DNA from: Palleronia pontilimi
GTDB taxonomy: Bacteria > Pseudomonadota > Alphaproteobacteria > Rhodobacterales > Rhodobacteraceae
Assembly (NCBI RefSeq): GCF_016412875.1
Contig: NZ_JAEKPD010000001.1
Coordinates: forward strand, 496,001 to 560,000
Reading direction: 5' to 3'
DNA length: 64,000 nt
A model generated the notes under the pieces. It was not told the DNA's origin and made no database searches. It saw only the letters and a list, made by a program, of their open reading frames with translations. This document shows, piece by piece, positions 44,423 through 56,542 of this stretch; positions within the stretch are counted from its first letter, which is position 1, and every line of letters starts with the position of its first letter. The position numbers were made by a program, and so were the translations under genes.

Positions 44423-44992
44423 ATGATCGATGACCAACCCACAGCGCTCGACCTGCCCATGGTCGATCCGCTGCCGCCCGAGACGCAGAAATATTTCGAC
44501 ATCTGCCGCGAAAAGCTGGGCATGGTGCCCAACGTGCTGCGCGCCTATGCCTTCGATATCGACAAGCTGAACGCGTTCACCGGGCTCTACAACGATCTGA
44601 TGCTGGGCGCGTCGGGCCTGACCAAGCTCGAACGCGAGATGATCGCGGTCGCGGTGTCGTCGGTGAACAAGTGCTATTACTGCCTTGTCGCCCACGGCGC
44701 GGCGGTGCGGCAACTGTCGGGCAAGCCCGAGCTGGGCGAGCAGATGGTGATGAACTGGCGCGTGGCCGACCTGGATGCGCGGCAAACCGCCATGTTGGAG
44801 TTCGCCACAAAGTTGACAGAATCTTGCCACACAATGTCCGAGGCGGATCGAAAAGCCCTGCGCGACGTTGGGTTCTCGGACCGGGACATATGGGACATCG
44901 CGTCCGTCGCGGCGTTCTTCAACATGACCAACAGGGTGGCAAGCGCGACCGAGATGAAACCGAACGACGACTACCACGCGCAGGCCAGATGA
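44423..44992 (+). CDS. Peroxidase-related enzyme (AhpD-like / carboxymuconolactone decarboxylase family)
   Basis: 189 residues from ATG 44423. The AhpD redox motif is present: NKCYYCLVAHGAAV (C-x2-C with the following His), and the N-terminal region has EKLGMVPNVLRAYA. This is the uncharacterised peroxidase-related family in the CMD superfamily, probably a thiol-dependent peroxidase or electron donor. It starts 7 bases after the GNAT gene and overlaps the OmpA-like gene by 4 bases. Confidence 0.88.
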   Translation: MIDDQPTALDLPMVDPLPPETQKYFDICREKLGMVPNVLRAYAFDIDKLNAFTGLYNDLMLGASGLTKLEREMIAVAVSSVNKCYYCLVAHGAAVRQLSGKPELGEQMVMNWRVADLDARQTAMLEFATKLTESCHTMSEADRKALRDVGFSDRDIWDIASVAAFFNMTNRVASATEMKPNDDYHAQAR

Positions 44993-45897
44993 TCCGGGCG
45001 CTTCCCCTTCTGGTTGTGGGCCTGTTGGCCCAGCCCGCACTGGCGCTGTCGATCGCGCTGCCCGGCAAGGCGGTGCAATCCATGCGCCAGGACGACGGTG
45101 CCACGACGATCGGTCTGCCCGTGGGCGCGTTCGACGGGGAACGGGTGCCGCTCGATCAGGTCGATGGTCGCGTCAGCCGGACCGCGTGGAAGCTGCGCGG
45201 CCAGCTGAGCACCCCCGCGCAGATCGCGGACGCGCTGGCCGGGCAACTCCGGGAAGAAGGTTGGACCATCGACTTCACCTGCGCCGATTCGGCCTGTGGC
45301 GGCTATGATTTCCGCTTCGCGTCGAACACGCTGCCCGCGCCGGGCATGTATGTGGACCTGGGCAATTTCCGATACATCCTGGCGCGCGGGCCCGATGGCG
45401 CCGCGATGTCGCTGATGATCAGCCGGGCGCGCGACGCGGCCTGGGTGCAGATGACCGAGGTCGCGCCGACGGACGCAGCGGCCCCGAATGTCGTGACCTC
45501 GACAAAGTCGACGGCGGTCGCGCCCGGGCCCCTGTCGGACCGCCTGGACCAGACCGGCCGCGTGGTGCTGGACGACCTGCTCTTCGCCAGCGGATCGTCG
45601 CAATTACAGGATGGCGACGCGACGACCTTGGGCGACGTGGCGGCCTACTTGGCCGACAACCCGTCGCGCACCTTTGCCATCGTGGGCCATACGGATATCG
45701 AAGGCAGCCTGGACGCCAACATCGCGCTGTCGCGCGCGCGGGCGCAAGCGGTGCGCCAGGTTCTTCTGGATCGCTACGGGGTGCCGCCCGCGCAAGTGGC
45801 CGCGCAAGGCGTGGGATACCTGGCGCCGCTCGGCAACAACGACACGGCGGCGGGCCGACTGGCGAACCGCCGCGTGGAACTCGTCGTCACCAACTAG
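44989..45897 (+). CDS. OmpA family protein
   Basis: 302 residues with a signal peptide (about 1-20). The N-terminal domain (about 25-150) has a Cys pair (FTCADSACGGYDFRF) and is not recognised. The C-terminal OmpA peptidoglycan-binding domain (about 185-300) has the NxxLSxxRAxxV-type motif (NIALSRARAQAVRQVLL) and NRRVELVV. It probably tethers to peptidoglycan from the periplasm or outer membrane, but no Lys/Asp-rich lipobox is seen. Last gene of the cinA-like operon; the facing lysR gene ends 4 bases away. Confidence 0.88.
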   Translation: MIRALPLLVVGLLAQPALALSIALPGKAVQSMRQDDGATTIGLPVGAFDGERVPLDQVDGRVSRTAWKLRGQLSTPAQIADALAGQLREEGWTIDFTCADSACGGYDFRFASNTLPAPGMYVDLGNFRYILARGPDGAAMSLMISRARDAAWVQMTEVAPTDAAAPNVVTSTKSTAVAPGPLSDRLDQTGRVVLDDLLFASGSSQLQDGDATTLGDVAAYLADNPSRTFAIVGHTDIEGSLDANIALSRARAQAVRQVLLDRYGVPPAQVAAQGVGYLAPLGNNDTAAGRLANRRVELVVTN

Positions 45898-45901
45898 GCG
45901 G

Positions 45902-46807
45902 CTACCACGTGTCCGGGCCCTTCTCGGCGAAGCTTTCCACCAGGAAGTCGATGAAGGCGCGCACCTTGGGCTGGGTGAATCGGCCCGGCGGATAGACCGC
46001 ATAGATGCCCTGGGTTTCGTGCGGAAGATCCGGAATCGCCTCTTCCACCAGGCCCGCGGCCTTGGCGTCGGCGTAAAGGAACGACGGCAGGTAGGCGATG
46101 CCAAGCCCCGAGATCGCCGCGTTCAGCAAGGATTGCCCGTCATTGACGGACAGCCACCCGGCGGTGCGCACCTGCCGACGCTCGCCCGAAGGCGCGGTCA
46201 GCTTCCACACCGCGCCGTTGGATTGGCTGGTATAGTGCAGCAGCTTGTGCTCGTTCAGATCGTCGATCTTCTGGGGTCGGCCGTATTTCTCGAAATAGGC
46301 GGGCGCCGCGATCATCCGCTTGCTGGTCTCGGTCAGCTTGCGGGCGCGCAGCGTGCTGTCTTCCAGCTCGCCGATGCGCACGGCCATGTCGAAGCCTTCG
46401 GAAATCAGCTCAACGTAGCGGTTGTTCAGCACCATGTTCACGGTGATGTCGGGAAACTCGGTCAGGAACCCGCCCAGGATCGGGCTCAGATGATTGACGC
46501 CGAAATCGGTGGCGACGCTGATCCTGAGCAGCCCCGAGGGCGCGGATTGCATGGACGTGACCAGCGAATCGGCCTCGCCCGCGTCGTTCAGCACACGGCG
46601 GGCGCGGTCGTAATAGGCCAGGCCGATTTCGGTCGGGCTGACGCGGCGCGTGGTGCGGTTCAGAAGCCGCGCGCCAAGGCGGGCTTCCAGCGACGAGACA
46701 TGCTTCGAGACGGCGGATTTCGAAATCCCCATCTTCTTGGCCGCGTCCGTGAAGCCGCCTTGATCCACCACGGTGGCGAAAGCTTCCATTTCGGTCAGTC
46801 TGTCCAT
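45902..46807 (-). CDS. LysR family transcriptional regulator
   Basis: 301 residues. N-terminal winged helix-turn-helix: EMEAFATVVDQGGFTDAAKKMGISKSAVSKHVSSLE (about 6-41), then a substrate-binding domain (about 90-295). It belongs to the large subgroup resembling DsdC/PgrR-type regulators (TRRVSPTEIGLAYYDRARRVL). LysR genes usually control a divergent neighbour, but here the next gene upstream, fadH, is on the same strand after 156 bases. Target unknown. Confidence 0.92.
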   Translation of the reverse strand: MDRLTEMEAFATVVDQGGFTDAAKKMGISKSAVSKHVSSLEARLGARLLNRTTRRVSPTEIGLAYYDRARRVLNDAGEADSLVTSMQSAPSGLLRISVATDFGVNHLSPILGGFLTEFPDITVNMVLNNRYVELISEGFDMAVRIGELEDSTLRARKLTETSKRMIAAPAYFEKYGRPQKIDDLNEHKLLHYTSQSNGAVWKLTAPSGERRQVRTAGWLSVNDGQSLLNAAISGLGIAYLPSFLYADAKAAGLVEEAIPDLPHETQGIYAVYPPGRFTQPKVRAFIDFLVESFAEKGPDTW

Positions 46808-46963
46808 TCGGCCTCACATCGTTCACGGTTCACGGCGTTTCGTGTCGGAAACAATCTGCCGGAACAATCGGGCAGGAATGGGGTCGGCGTCGGACAATAC
46901 CGGGGTGATAGGGTGATCGTGTCCACACGCGAAACGCGAAGATAGCGATAACGGCACCTTTGT

Positions 46964-49051
<2,088 letters not shown>

Positions 49052-49435
49052 TCAGGATTCGCTGTCGGCGCAGTGGGTGCGGAACGCGCGTTTTAGCAGG
49101 TCCAGCTCGGCGCGCAGCAGCGCCACTTCGGCGGCCATATCCTGCGACAGGGCCGTGCCCGCCGCGACCGAGATGCTGGCCACTGGGGTGCCGTCATCCG
49201 CCGTGGTCAGCACCAGCGTCTGCACGCCTTCACCCAGCATCGCCACCGGCACGGGGATCTCCGCTTGCCAGCCGTCCGCGTTCTGCGTCCAGGTCAGGTC
49301 GGGCAACGCCGTGCCCCGATGACTGGCGACCAGGTCGGGCCGCCCGGGCGTGGTCACGCAGACCGACCAGATGCCGTCCTTCAGGCCCTTGTCGACGATG
49401 CCGTGCCGGATTGCGGAGGCGTGGGTGTCCTTCAT
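49052..49435 (-). CDS. Hypothetical protein with C-terminal helix, unknown function
   Basis: 127 residues from ATG 49435; a GTG overlapping the upstream gene's TGA is an alternative start. Most of the chain is beta-rich (DGIWSVCVTTPGRPDLVASHRG, VQTLVLTTADDGTPVASISVAAG). It ends in a charged helix (AEVALLRAELDLLKRAFRTHC). Not recognised. It directly follows the DUF6478-like gene on the minus strand with an 8-base gap and is probably its partner. The order ilvD - DUF - this gene - fadH is all one strand. Confidence 0.65.
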   Translation of the reverse strand: MKDTHASAIRHGIVDKGLKDGIWSVCVTTPGRPDLVASHRGTALPDLTWTQNADGWQAEIPVPVAMLGEGVQTLVLTTADDGTPVASISVAAGTALSQDMAAEVALLRAELDLLKRAFRTHCADSES

Positions 49436-49443
49436 GGCATCCT

Positions 49444-50187
49444 TCACATCTCGTGGCGGGTGCCGCGGCTGACGACCAGGTCGCAAAGCTCGATCCGGTT
49501 CATGGCCGGGCGGTCGAAGATCAGGTCGATCCAGGCCCCGTCCACCTGCTTGTCGGTTGCATCGCTATAGGCCAGGTCGAATTCCAGCGTCGTCGTCTCG
49601 CCGCTGCGCTCGGCCTCGACCACCATCTGCACGGTGTTGGGCCCTTGGCGCAGGTTCAGGCGGGCAAGGATCTCGACCGGCCTTTCCGCGCGCGTCAGCA
49701 GGGCCACGCGCAGGATGTGCCGCCGGGCAAGCGTGGCGACCGCGTCGTCGGGCAGGTCGAGCACGAGGCTCAGGAACGAGCCGTCGAAATCCAGGATATC
49801 CAGCGCGACATGGGGCGCCTGGCGGGCCGGGGCGTGCTGGCGCAGCGTGATCGTGGGCGCCGCGCAATCGTGGAACAGCTTCAGATCCTGACCCAGCGCG
49901 GCACCGCTGTCGGGGGCGACCAGCGCGGCCGGGCGCTGCGCCGTCTTCCACAGAGCGGGACGCCACGCCCAATCGCCGCCGGGCCAGGGCAGGCGCGGGG
50001 GCTCGTCCATCTCGACCGTATCGGCGGCGGCGATCACCCGGTCAAGCCGGTCGCGCAGCAATCGCGCCTGTCCGCGCAGCACCCGCAGCGAGAACGCGTC
50101 GAGCGACGGCGCGGCGTCCGCGATCCGCGACCAGCGCTTCAGCGCGCGTCTGTGGGCCAGTTCGTCCAGCCCCCCGGTCAGTTTCAT
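49444..50187 (-). CDS. DUF6478-like protein, probably restricted to Rhodobacterales
   Basis: 247 residues from ATG 50187 (an upstream ATG at 50214 is possible). Features are an N-terminal helical segment (ELAHRRALKRWSRIADAA, LRVLRGQARLLRDRLDRVI), a Trp/Pro stretch (PPRLPWPGGDWAWRPALW), then a beta domain (SGAALGQDLKLFHDC, VALDILDFDGSFLSLVLDLP). My assignment to DUF6478 is from memory of Rhodobacterales proteins and is tentative. Function unknown. It is close downstream of ilvD (33 bases). Confidence 0.55.
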   Translation of the reverse strand: MKLTGGLDELAHRRALKRWSRIADAAPSLDAFSLRVLRGQARLLRDRLDRVIAAADTVEMDEPPRLPWPGGDWAWRPALWKTAQRPAALVAPDSGAALGQDLKLFHDCAAPTITLRQHAPARQAPHVALDILDFDGSFLSLVLDLPDDAVATLARRHILRVALLTRAERPVEILARLNLRQGPNTVQMVVEAERSGETTTLEFDLAYSDATDKQVDGAWIDLIFDRPAMNRIELCDLVVSRGTRHEM

Positions 50188-50220
50188 CGGCTCATTCCCA
50201 GCATGTCGGAACAAGCCCTA

Positions 50221-51984
50221 TCACAGATCCATGTAGATATGCTTTTCGGCCTTGCCGCCCGGATGCGTTACGGCGCCGCGCCGCGTATCGCCGACGAGCT
50301 GTGCGTATTTCCACAGCGCGCCCGAGGCATAGATGGTGTCGCGCGGGCCGGACCACTCGGCCTTGCGGGCGGCCAGCGTGTCGTCGTCCAGATCGACGCT
50401 GATCTCGCCCTTCACGGCGTCGATGGTGATGACGTCACCGTCCTTCAGCAACGCGATGGGGCCGCCATGGGCGGCTTCGGGCCCCACATGGCCCACGCAG
50501 AAGCCCCGCGTCGCGCCGGAAAAGCGGCCATCGGTGATCAGCGCGACCTTCTTGCCCATGCCTTGGCCCGACAAGGCGGCGGTGGTGGCCAGCATCTCGC
50601 GCATGCCGGGGCCGCCCGCGGGGCCTTCGTTGCGGATGACCAGCACCTCGCCTTCCTTGTAGGTACGCGCCTTCACGGCCTCGAAGGCCTCTTCCTCGTT
50701 TTCGAAGACGCGGGCGGGGCCGGTGAAGACCTGCTCGGCCTCAGACATGCCCGCGACCTTCACGATGGCGCCTTCGGGGGCCAGGTTGCCCTTCAGGCCC
50801 ACGACGCCGCCGGTCTTGGTGATGGGCGTGTCGATGGCGTAGATCACCTTGCCTTCGGCTTCACGCTCGACCAGGTCGATTTCCTCGCCGATGGAGCGGC
50901 CCGAGGCGGTCATGCAATCCTCGTGGATCAGGCCCGCCTTGCGCAGTTCCTTCATCACCACGGGGATGCCGCCCGCGTCGTAGAGATCCTTGGCCACGTA
51001 TTGCCCGCCGGGCTTGAGATCCACGAAATAGGGCGTTTCGCGGAAGATGTCGCAGACGTCGAACAGGTCGAAATCGATCCCGGCCTCGTGCGCCATGGCG
51101 GGCATGTGCAGACCCGCATTGGTCGACCCGCCGGTGCAGGCCACCACCCGCGCGGCGTTTTCCAGCGACTTGCGCGTGACGATGTCGCGGGCGCGGATGT
51201 TGCGCTCGATCAGGCTCATCACGGCATGGCCGGACGCCTCGCCATACTGTCCGCGGCTCTCGAAGGGCGCGGGCATGCCGGAGCTGTTGAACAGCGCGAG
51301 GCCGATCGCCTCGGACACGCAGGCCATGGTGTTGGCGGTGAACTGGCCGCCGCAGGCCCCCGCCGACGGGCAGGCCACCCGTTCCAGCACGGCAAGCTGG
51401 GCGTCCGTCATCTCGCCCGATTGGTAGCGACCGACGGCTTCGAACATATCCTGCACGGTCAGGTCGCGGGTGGCGAAGTCTTCCGGCACGTCGGCCCCGG
51501 CGGGCACCTTGCCCGGCAAGATCGAGCCGCCATACATGAAGACCGATGGCACGTTCAGCCGGATCATCGCCATCATCATGCCCGGCAGCGACTTGTCGCA
51601 GCCCGCCAGCCCCACCAGCGCGTCGTAGCCGTGGCCGCGCATGGTCAGCTCGACCGTGTCGGCGATGGCCTCGCGGCTGGCCAGCGACGACCGCATGCCT
51701 TCATGCCCCATGGCGATGCCGTCGGTGACGGTGATGGTGGTGAATTCGCGCGGGGTGCCGCCCGCCGCCTTCACGCCAAGCTTCACGGTCTGGGCCTGCC
51801 AGTTCAGCGCGATGTTGCAGGGCGCGGCTTCGTTCCAGCAGGTGGCGACGCCGACGAAGGGCTGTTCGATGTCTTCCTGCGTCAGCCCCATCGCGTAGTA
51901 ATAGGACCGGTGCGGCGCGCGCGCGGGCCCTTCGGTCACATGGCGGCTGGGAAGGTTGGACTTGTCGAATTTGCCCTTCAGCAT
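50221..51984 (-). CDS. ilvD: Dihydroxy-acid dehydratase
   Basis: 587 residues from ATG 51984 ([19 protein letters not shown]); the frame opens 23 codons earlier but this start fits the family. Fe-S cluster cysteines are in [20 protein letters not shown] and CPSAGACGG. The GSTNAGLH substrate loop is present, and the C-terminal [16 protein letters not shown] is typical. It dehydrates dihydroxy acids in the last common step of isoleucine/valine synthesis and for pantothenate. Divergent from the CPBP gene. Confidence 0.96.
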   Translation of the reverse strand: MLKGKFDKSNLPSRHVTEGPARAPHRSYYYAMGLTQEDIEQPFVGVATCWNEAAPCNIALNWQAQTVKLGVKAAGGTPREFTTITVTDGIAMGHEGMRSSLASREAIADTVELTMRGHGYDALVGLAGCDKSLPGMMMAMIRLNVPSVFMYGGSILPGKVPAGADVPEDFATRDLTVQDMFEAVGRYQSGEMTDAQLAVLERVACPSAGACGGQFTANTMACVSEAIGLALFNSSGMPAPFESRGQYGEASGHAVMSLIERNIRARDIVTRKSLENAARVVACTGGSTNAGLHMPAMAHEAGIDFDLFDVCDIFRETPYFVDLKPGGQYVAKDLYDAGGIPVVMKELRKAGLIHEDCMTASGRSIGEEIDLVEREAEGKVIYAIDTPITKTGGVVGLKGNLAPEGAIVKVAGMSEAEQVFTGPARVFENEEEAFEAVKARTYKEGEVLVIRNEGPAGGPGMREMLATTAALSGQGMGKKVALITDGRFSGATRGFCVGHVGPEAAHGGPIALLKDGDVITIDAVKGEISVDLDDDTLAARKAEWSGPRDTIYASGALWKYAQLVGDTRRGAVTHPGGKAEKHIYMDL

Positions 51985-52145
51985 GGCGGGACCCCTTGGC
52001 GTGATTTTCTTGGGGGTGGCATAGGGCGCGGGACGTCTTTTCACAAGGGACATGCGCCCTCGATCAACCGTGCCGATCCCCGCAATTGCGCTGCCTGCCC
52101 GGCATCGCTAGGTTGTCGCGACCTTGATCAAGGACCTGTCCGCCG

Positions 52146-53033
52146 ATGGCGCAATCCCCCTCTTTCGACGCCTTCGTGGCCCCTGCACGGGCGCGGCCGC
52201 AGCTGTGGCGGTTGCTGCTGGGCCTGGTGGTCTGTGTCGCCGTCATGGCGCTCTGGATCGGAGCGACCTTCGGCGTCCTGGTGGCGGCGATGGGCTTCGA
52301 TCCCGCCGCGCGGATGCTGGCCGAGTTGAGCGATCCGACCAACCCACGTGGCACGTTGCTGTTGCTGTCAACCTTCGCGGGCATGTTCGTGGCGCCCATC
52401 GTCGCGGCAAGGCTGTTGCAGAAGCGCCGCGCCGGGACGCTGTTCGGATCGGCGCCGGTGGTGGTGCGCCATTTCGCGATCTCGGTGGGCATCGCCGCCG
52501 TGATCTACGGGCTGACGCTGGCGATCTGGTCGGTGAATTTCGACGGCGTGCAGAACCTGTCGCTGGGCATGTGGCTGGCGCTGCTGCCCTTGTCGCTGCT
52601 GGCCGTGGTGATCCAGACCGGCGCGGAAGAAGTGCTGTTCCGCGGCTACCTGATGCAGCAGCTTGCCGCCCGGTTCGCGTCGCCGCTGGTGCACATGCTG
52701 GTGCCCGCCTTCTTGTTCGGCATCCTGCATTACGATCCCGGCACCATGGGCTCGAATGCCTGGGCCGTGGTCGGCTCGACCGCGTTCTTCGGCCTGATCG
52801 CCGCCGATCTGACCGTCGCCACCGGGTCCATCGGGGCGGCCTGGGGGCTGCATTTCGCCAACAATGTCGTGGCGATCCTGCTGATCTCGACCAAGGACAC
52901 GATCACCGGGCTTGCCCTCTACACGACGCCCTATACCGCCAGCGAAGTGACGATCACCGGCCCGCTTCTGATGGCCGACCTTGCGCTGATCATCGCGGTC
53001 TGGGCCTGTCTGCGCTGGGTTTTCCGCCGCTGA
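52146..53033 (+). CDS. CPBP family intramembrane glutamic endopeptidase (CAAX/Abi type)
   Basis: 295 residues, about seven transmembrane segments. Motif 1 is GAEEVLFRGYLMQQL (tandem Glu and Arg), motif 2 includes FLFGILHYDPGTMG (His), motif 3 LHFANNVVAIL (His/Asn). These make up the diglutamate active site of CPBP (CAAX protease and bacteriocin-processing) enzymes. Bacterial substrates are mostly unknown. Start at ATG 52146. It precedes accD after 78 bases and may have its own promoter. Confidence 0.9.
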   Translation: MAQSPSFDAFVAPARARPQLWRLLLGLVVCVAVMALWIGATFGVLVAAMGFDPAARMLAELSDPTNPRGTLLLLSTFAGMFVAPIVAARLLQKRRAGTLFGSAPVVVRHFAISVGIAAVIYGLTLAIWSVNFDGVQNLSLGMWLALLPLSLLAVVIQTGAEEVLFRGYLMQQLAARFASPLVHMLVPAFLFGILHYDPGTMGSNAWAVVGSTAFFGLIAADLTVATGSIGAAWGLHFANNVVAILLISTKDTITGLALYTTPYTASEVTITGPLLMADLALIIAVWACLRWVFRR

Positions 53034-53111
53034 TTGCCATTCGGCGTGGGCCGTTCTATCTGAGGGGCAAGGCCGAGCGTCCCGACCCGGACCCCAGACG
53101 GAGCCCGACAC

Positions 53112-54053
53112 GTGAACTGGATTTCCAACTACGTCCGCCCGAAGATCAACTCGCTCTTCTCGCGCCGTGAGGTGCCCGAGAACCTGTGGACCAAGTGCGA
53201 CGAATGCGGCACGATGCTGTTCCACCGCGAGCTGACGGACAATCTGAACGTCTGCACCAATTGCGACCACCACATGTACCTGTCGCCGCGCGAGCGGTTT
53301 CGCACGCTCTTCGACGGCGGCGCGTTCAAGGATGTGTCGGTGCCCGCGCCGCCCCAGGATCCGCTGCATTTCCGCGACCAGAAGAAATACCCCGACCGGC
53401 TGAAACAGGCCCAGCGTGAAACCGGCGAGCGTGAAGCCATGCTGGTGGCCGAGGGCGAGATCGGGCTGGTCCCCATCGTCGCCGCCGCGCAGGACTTCAA
53501 CTTCATGGCGGGCTCCATGGGCATGTATGTGGGCAACGCGATCCTGGCCGCCGCCGAGCGCGCGATCGACCTGCAGCGTCCGTTGGTGCTGTTCGCGGCG
53601 GCCGGCGGCGCGCGGATGCAGGAAGGCATCCTGTCGCTCATGCAGATGCCGCGCACCACCGTCGCCGTCGACATGCTGCGCGACGAAGGCCTGCCCTATA
53701 TCGTCGTGCTCACCAACCCCACCACGGGCGGCGTCACCGCGTCCTATGCCATGCTGGGCGATATCCAGATCGCCGAGCCAGGCGCGCTGATCTGCTTCGC
53801 GGGCCCGCGCGTCATCGAGCAGACGATCCGCGAAAAGCTGCCCGAAGGCTTCCAGCGCGCCGAGTACCTGCTGGACCACGGCATGCTCGACCGCGTCACC
53901 GACCGCCGCAAGATGCGCGACGAGCTGATCTCGATCCTGCGGATGCTGCGCCACATGCCCGCGGCGGTGCAGGGCGACCTGCCCGCGCCCGGCGACGGCC
54001 CCATGCCCGAAGGACTGCCCCAGCCCGAACGCCAGACGCAGGCGACAAGCTGA
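53112..54053 (+). CDS. accD: Acetyl-CoA carboxylase carboxyltransferase subunit beta
   Basis: 313 residues from GTG 53112. The N-terminal zinc ribbon has four Cys ([20 protein letters not shown], then [12 protein letters not shown]). The crotonase-fold carboxyltransferase domain has [34 protein letters not shown] and [12 protein letters not shown]. Together with AccA it transfers the carboxyl group to acetyl-CoA to make malonyl-CoA. folC follows immediately, the usual accD-folC arrangement. Confidence 0.96.
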   Translation: MNWISNYVRPKINSLFSRREVPENLWTKCDECGTMLFHRELTDNLNVCTNCDHHMYLSPRERFRTLFDGGAFKDVSVPAPPQDPLHFRDQKKYPDRLKQAQRETGEREAMLVAEGEIGLVPIVAAAQDFNFMAGSMGMYVGNAILAAAERAIDLQRPLVLFAAAGGARMQEGILSLMQMPRTTVAVDMLRDEGLPYIVVLTNPTTGGVTASYAMLGDIQIAEPGALICFAGPRVIEQTIREKLPEGFQRAEYLLDHGMLDRVTDRRKMRDELISILRMLRHMPAAVQGDLPAPGDGPMPEGLPQPERQTQATS

Positions 54054-54103
54054 GCCCGCCCCGCGCCGACCACGCGCCGTCCCCAACCGGCGGCTCCGAC
54101 GCC

Positions 54104-55354
54104 GTGCTCGACCGGCTGATGGCGCTGCATCCCAAGGTCATCGACCTGACGCTGGACCGGATGTGGCGACTGCTGGACGCGCTGGGCAACCCGCAGGACA
54201 ATCTGCCGCCCGTCATCCATATCGCCGGGACCAACGGCAAGGGCTCGACCCAGGCGATGATCCGGGCCGGGCTGGAAGCGGGGGGCCACGCGGTCCACGC
54301 TTATACCTCGCCGCACCTGGCGCGCTTCCACGAACGGATCCGCCTGGCGGGCGACCTGATTTCCGAGCCCGCGCTGACCGCGCTTCTGGACGAATGCGAA
54401 GACGCCAACGCGGGCGCGCCCATCACCTTCTTCGAGATCACGACCTGCGCCGCATTCCTCGCCTTCGCGCGCACCCCCGCCGACTACACGCTGCTGGAAG
54501 TGGGGCTGGGCGGCAGGCTGGATGCGACCAACGTGATCGCGCGGCCCGCGCTGACGATCATCACCCCCGTTGACCTGGATCACCAATCCTACTTGGGCGA
54601 CACGCTTGCCCTGATCGCGGGCGAAAAGGCGGGCATCCTGAAGCCCGGCGTGCCCGCCATCGTTGCGCGGCAGAAGGAAGCGGCGCTCGACGTGATCGAA
54701 GCGCGCGCGGCCCGGCTTAGCGTGCCCTGCCAGGTGCACGGGCAGCACTGGCACGCGGCCCCCGAACGCGACGGCATGATCTTCCAGGACGACAACGGCC
54801 TGCTGGACCTGCCGAAGCCCGGGCTTGCCGGGCCGCACCAGATCGACAACGCGGGAACCGCCATCGCCGCGCTGCGGGCGCTGGGCGCAGCCCCCGGCGC
54901 CTGCGCCGCGGCGATCCGCGACGCCCACTGGCCCGCACGGATGCAGCGGCTGCGCAGCGGACCCTGCATCGACGCCGCCCCCCATGCCGAGATCCTGCTC
55001 GACGGCGGCCACAACCCCGCGGCGGGCCAGGCGGTCGCGGTTACGCTGGCCCAGATGCCCGCGCGGCCCACCCACATGGTCTGCGGGATGCTGAACACCA
55101 AGGATATCGCGGGCTACCTGGCGCCATTGGCGGGCCGGGCCGAAAGCCTGTTCGCGGTGTCGATCGAGGGCGAGCCGAACACGCTGCCCGCCGCGCGCAC
55201 CGCGGCGGTGGCCGAAGCGGTGGGCCTGAAAGCGTCGACCAGCGACACCGTTCTGGACGCCGTGCGCAAGATCGCGGCCGATACGCCCCACGCCCGCATC
55301 CTGATCTGCGGCTCGCTCTATCTGGCCGGGCGGGTCCTTCGCGATCACGGCTAA
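54104..55354 (+). CDS. folC: Bifunctional folylpolyglutamate synthase / dihydrofolate synthase
   Basis: 416 residues from GTG 54104. The family core starts at once (MALHPKVIDLTLDRMWRLL, VIHIAGTNGKGSTQAMIRA as P-loop), then TSPHLARFHERIR and DGGHNPAAG in the C-terminal ligase domain. The N-terminus of related proteins extends about 10-15 residues further, and the frame here is open back to a CTG that overlaps the accD stop (54050). The true start may therefore be a rare codon upstream. It adds glutamate to dihydropteroate and folates. Confidence 0.93.
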   Translation: MLDRLMALHPKVIDLTLDRMWRLLDALGNPQDNLPPVIHIAGTNGKGSTQAMIRAGLEAGGHAVHAYTSPHLARFHERIRLAGDLISEPALTALLDECEDANAGAPITFFEITTCAAFLAFARTPADYTLLEVGLGGRLDATNVIARPALTIITPVDLDHQSYLGDTLALIAGEKAGILKPGVPAIVARQKEAALDVIEARAARLSVPCQVHGQHWHAAPERDGMIFQDDNGLLDLPKPGLAGPHQIDNAGTAIAALRALGAAPGACAAAIRDAHWPARMQRLRSGPCIDAAPHAEILLDGGHNPAAGQAVAVTLAQMPARPTHMVCGMLNTKDIAGYLAPLAGRAESLFAVSIEGEPNTLPAARTAAVAEAVGLKASTSDTVLDAVRKIAADTPHARILICGSLYLAGRVLRDHG

Positions 55355-55468
55355 ATCGGCGCCCGGCGCAACCGGACACCGACCCTGCCCCCGGGGCGTC
55401 CGGCCCCTGCATCACTGGTCCTGAAATACCTCCGCGCAACCGTCGTAAACGGGAGCGAGCTTGCCGCC

Positions 55469-56542
55469 CTAGGCGGCCCAGTCCGCGCTTTGCATCTCGC
55501 GCAGCCGCGACGCCGTGCGCTCGAATTCGAACGATCCGCTGCCCTCGATGTAAAGCCGCTCGGGCAAGTCCGCGGCCGACGCGATCAGCCGCGTCTTCGC
55601 CTCGTAAAGCGCGTCGATCAGGGTGACGAAGCGCTTGGCCTCGTTGTAGTTCTCGGACCCGAGCCGGGGGATGTCTTCCAGCATCAGCACGCGCACGTGC
55701 TCGGCGATGGCCAGGTAATCGGCGGCCCCCAGCGCCTTGCCGCAGAGCTCCCAGAAACCCGCGCGCCCGACCCCGGCGCTGTAGCGGGGCAGGGTGACGC
55801 CATGACCCGAAACCTCCAGCTCCAGCGGCGCGCCGTCGCCGCCCGACAGCCGCTCCCACAGCGCATCCATGGCCGCGCGCGCCTCGGCGTTCGCGGGATG
55901 AAAATACAGGTCCGACCCGGCGATCCGGTCCTGCCGCCAGTCGCGTGGCGACGCCAGCTCGACCACCCGCATCCGGTCTTTCAGCAACGCGATGAAAGGC
56001 AGGAACAGCTTGCGGTTCAGCCCGTCCTTGTACAGATCGTCCGGCACCCGGTTCGACGTCGCCACGATGGTCACGCCGCCCGCGAACAGCCGCTCGAACA
56101 GGCGGCCCACGATCATCGCGTCGGTGATGTCGCCGATCTGGATCTCGTCGAAACACAAAAGCCGCAGACCGTCCGCGATATCGTCGGCGACCGGCTTGAT
56201 CGCGTCGTCCACGCCGGTCTTGCGCGCCTCGGCGATGCCGCGGTGGACGTCCTGCATGAAGGCGTGAAAGTGGACGCGGCGCTTGCCCTCGATGTCGATG
56301 TTGTCGAAGAACAGGTCCATCAGCATGGACTTGCCGCGGCCGACGCCGCCCCACAGATACAGCCCCTCCAGCGCCTCGGGCTCTTTCCCGCGCGAGAACC
56401 AGCCGCGTTTCGCGGGCGTCTGCGCGGACAGGCCTTTCGCGATGCGGGTGAATTCCCCCAGCACGCCTTCCTGCGCCGGATCGCGTTCCAGGCCGCCCCG
56501 TTCGATGGCGCGGGCGTAGATGTCTTCGAAGCTTTGCCGCAT
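55469..56542 (-). CDS. zapE: Cell division protein ZapE (AFG1-like ATPase)
   Basis: 357 residues from ATG 56542. P-loop AAA-type ATPase: Walker A LWGGVGRGKSMLMD (about 75-88), Walker B LLCFDEIQIGD and sensor VATSNRVPDDLYKDGL. The family (ZapE/LACE1/Afg1) acts at the Z-ring in Escherichia coli and in mitochondrial protein quality control. Its ATG overlaps the stop of the upstream DksA-like gene (ATGA), so the two are coupled on the minus strand. Confidence 0.93.
   Translation of the reverse strand: MRQSFEDIYARAIERGGLERDPAQEGVLGEFTRIAKGLSAQTPAKRGWFSRGKEPEALEGLYLWGGVGRGKSMLMDLFFDNIDIEGKRRVHFHAFMQDVHRGIAEARKTGVDDAIKPVADDIADGLRLLCFDEIQIGDITDAMIVGRLFERLFAGGVTIVATSNRVPDDLYKDGLNRKLFLPFIALLKDRMRVVELASPRDWRQDRIAGSDLYFHPANAEARAAMDALWERLSGGDGAPLELEVSGHGVTLPRYSAGVGRAGFWELCGKALGAADYLAIAEHVRVLMLEDIPRLGSENYNEAKRFVTLIDALYEAKTRLIASAADLPERLYIEGSGSFEFERTASRLREMQSADWAA

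Noticed and set aside
46821-46835. Tandem GTTCACG repeats upstream of the lysR gene as a LexA-type direct repeat
   Set aside because: GTTC copies are separated by 3 bases rather than the 7 required for the alphaproteobacterial LexA box.
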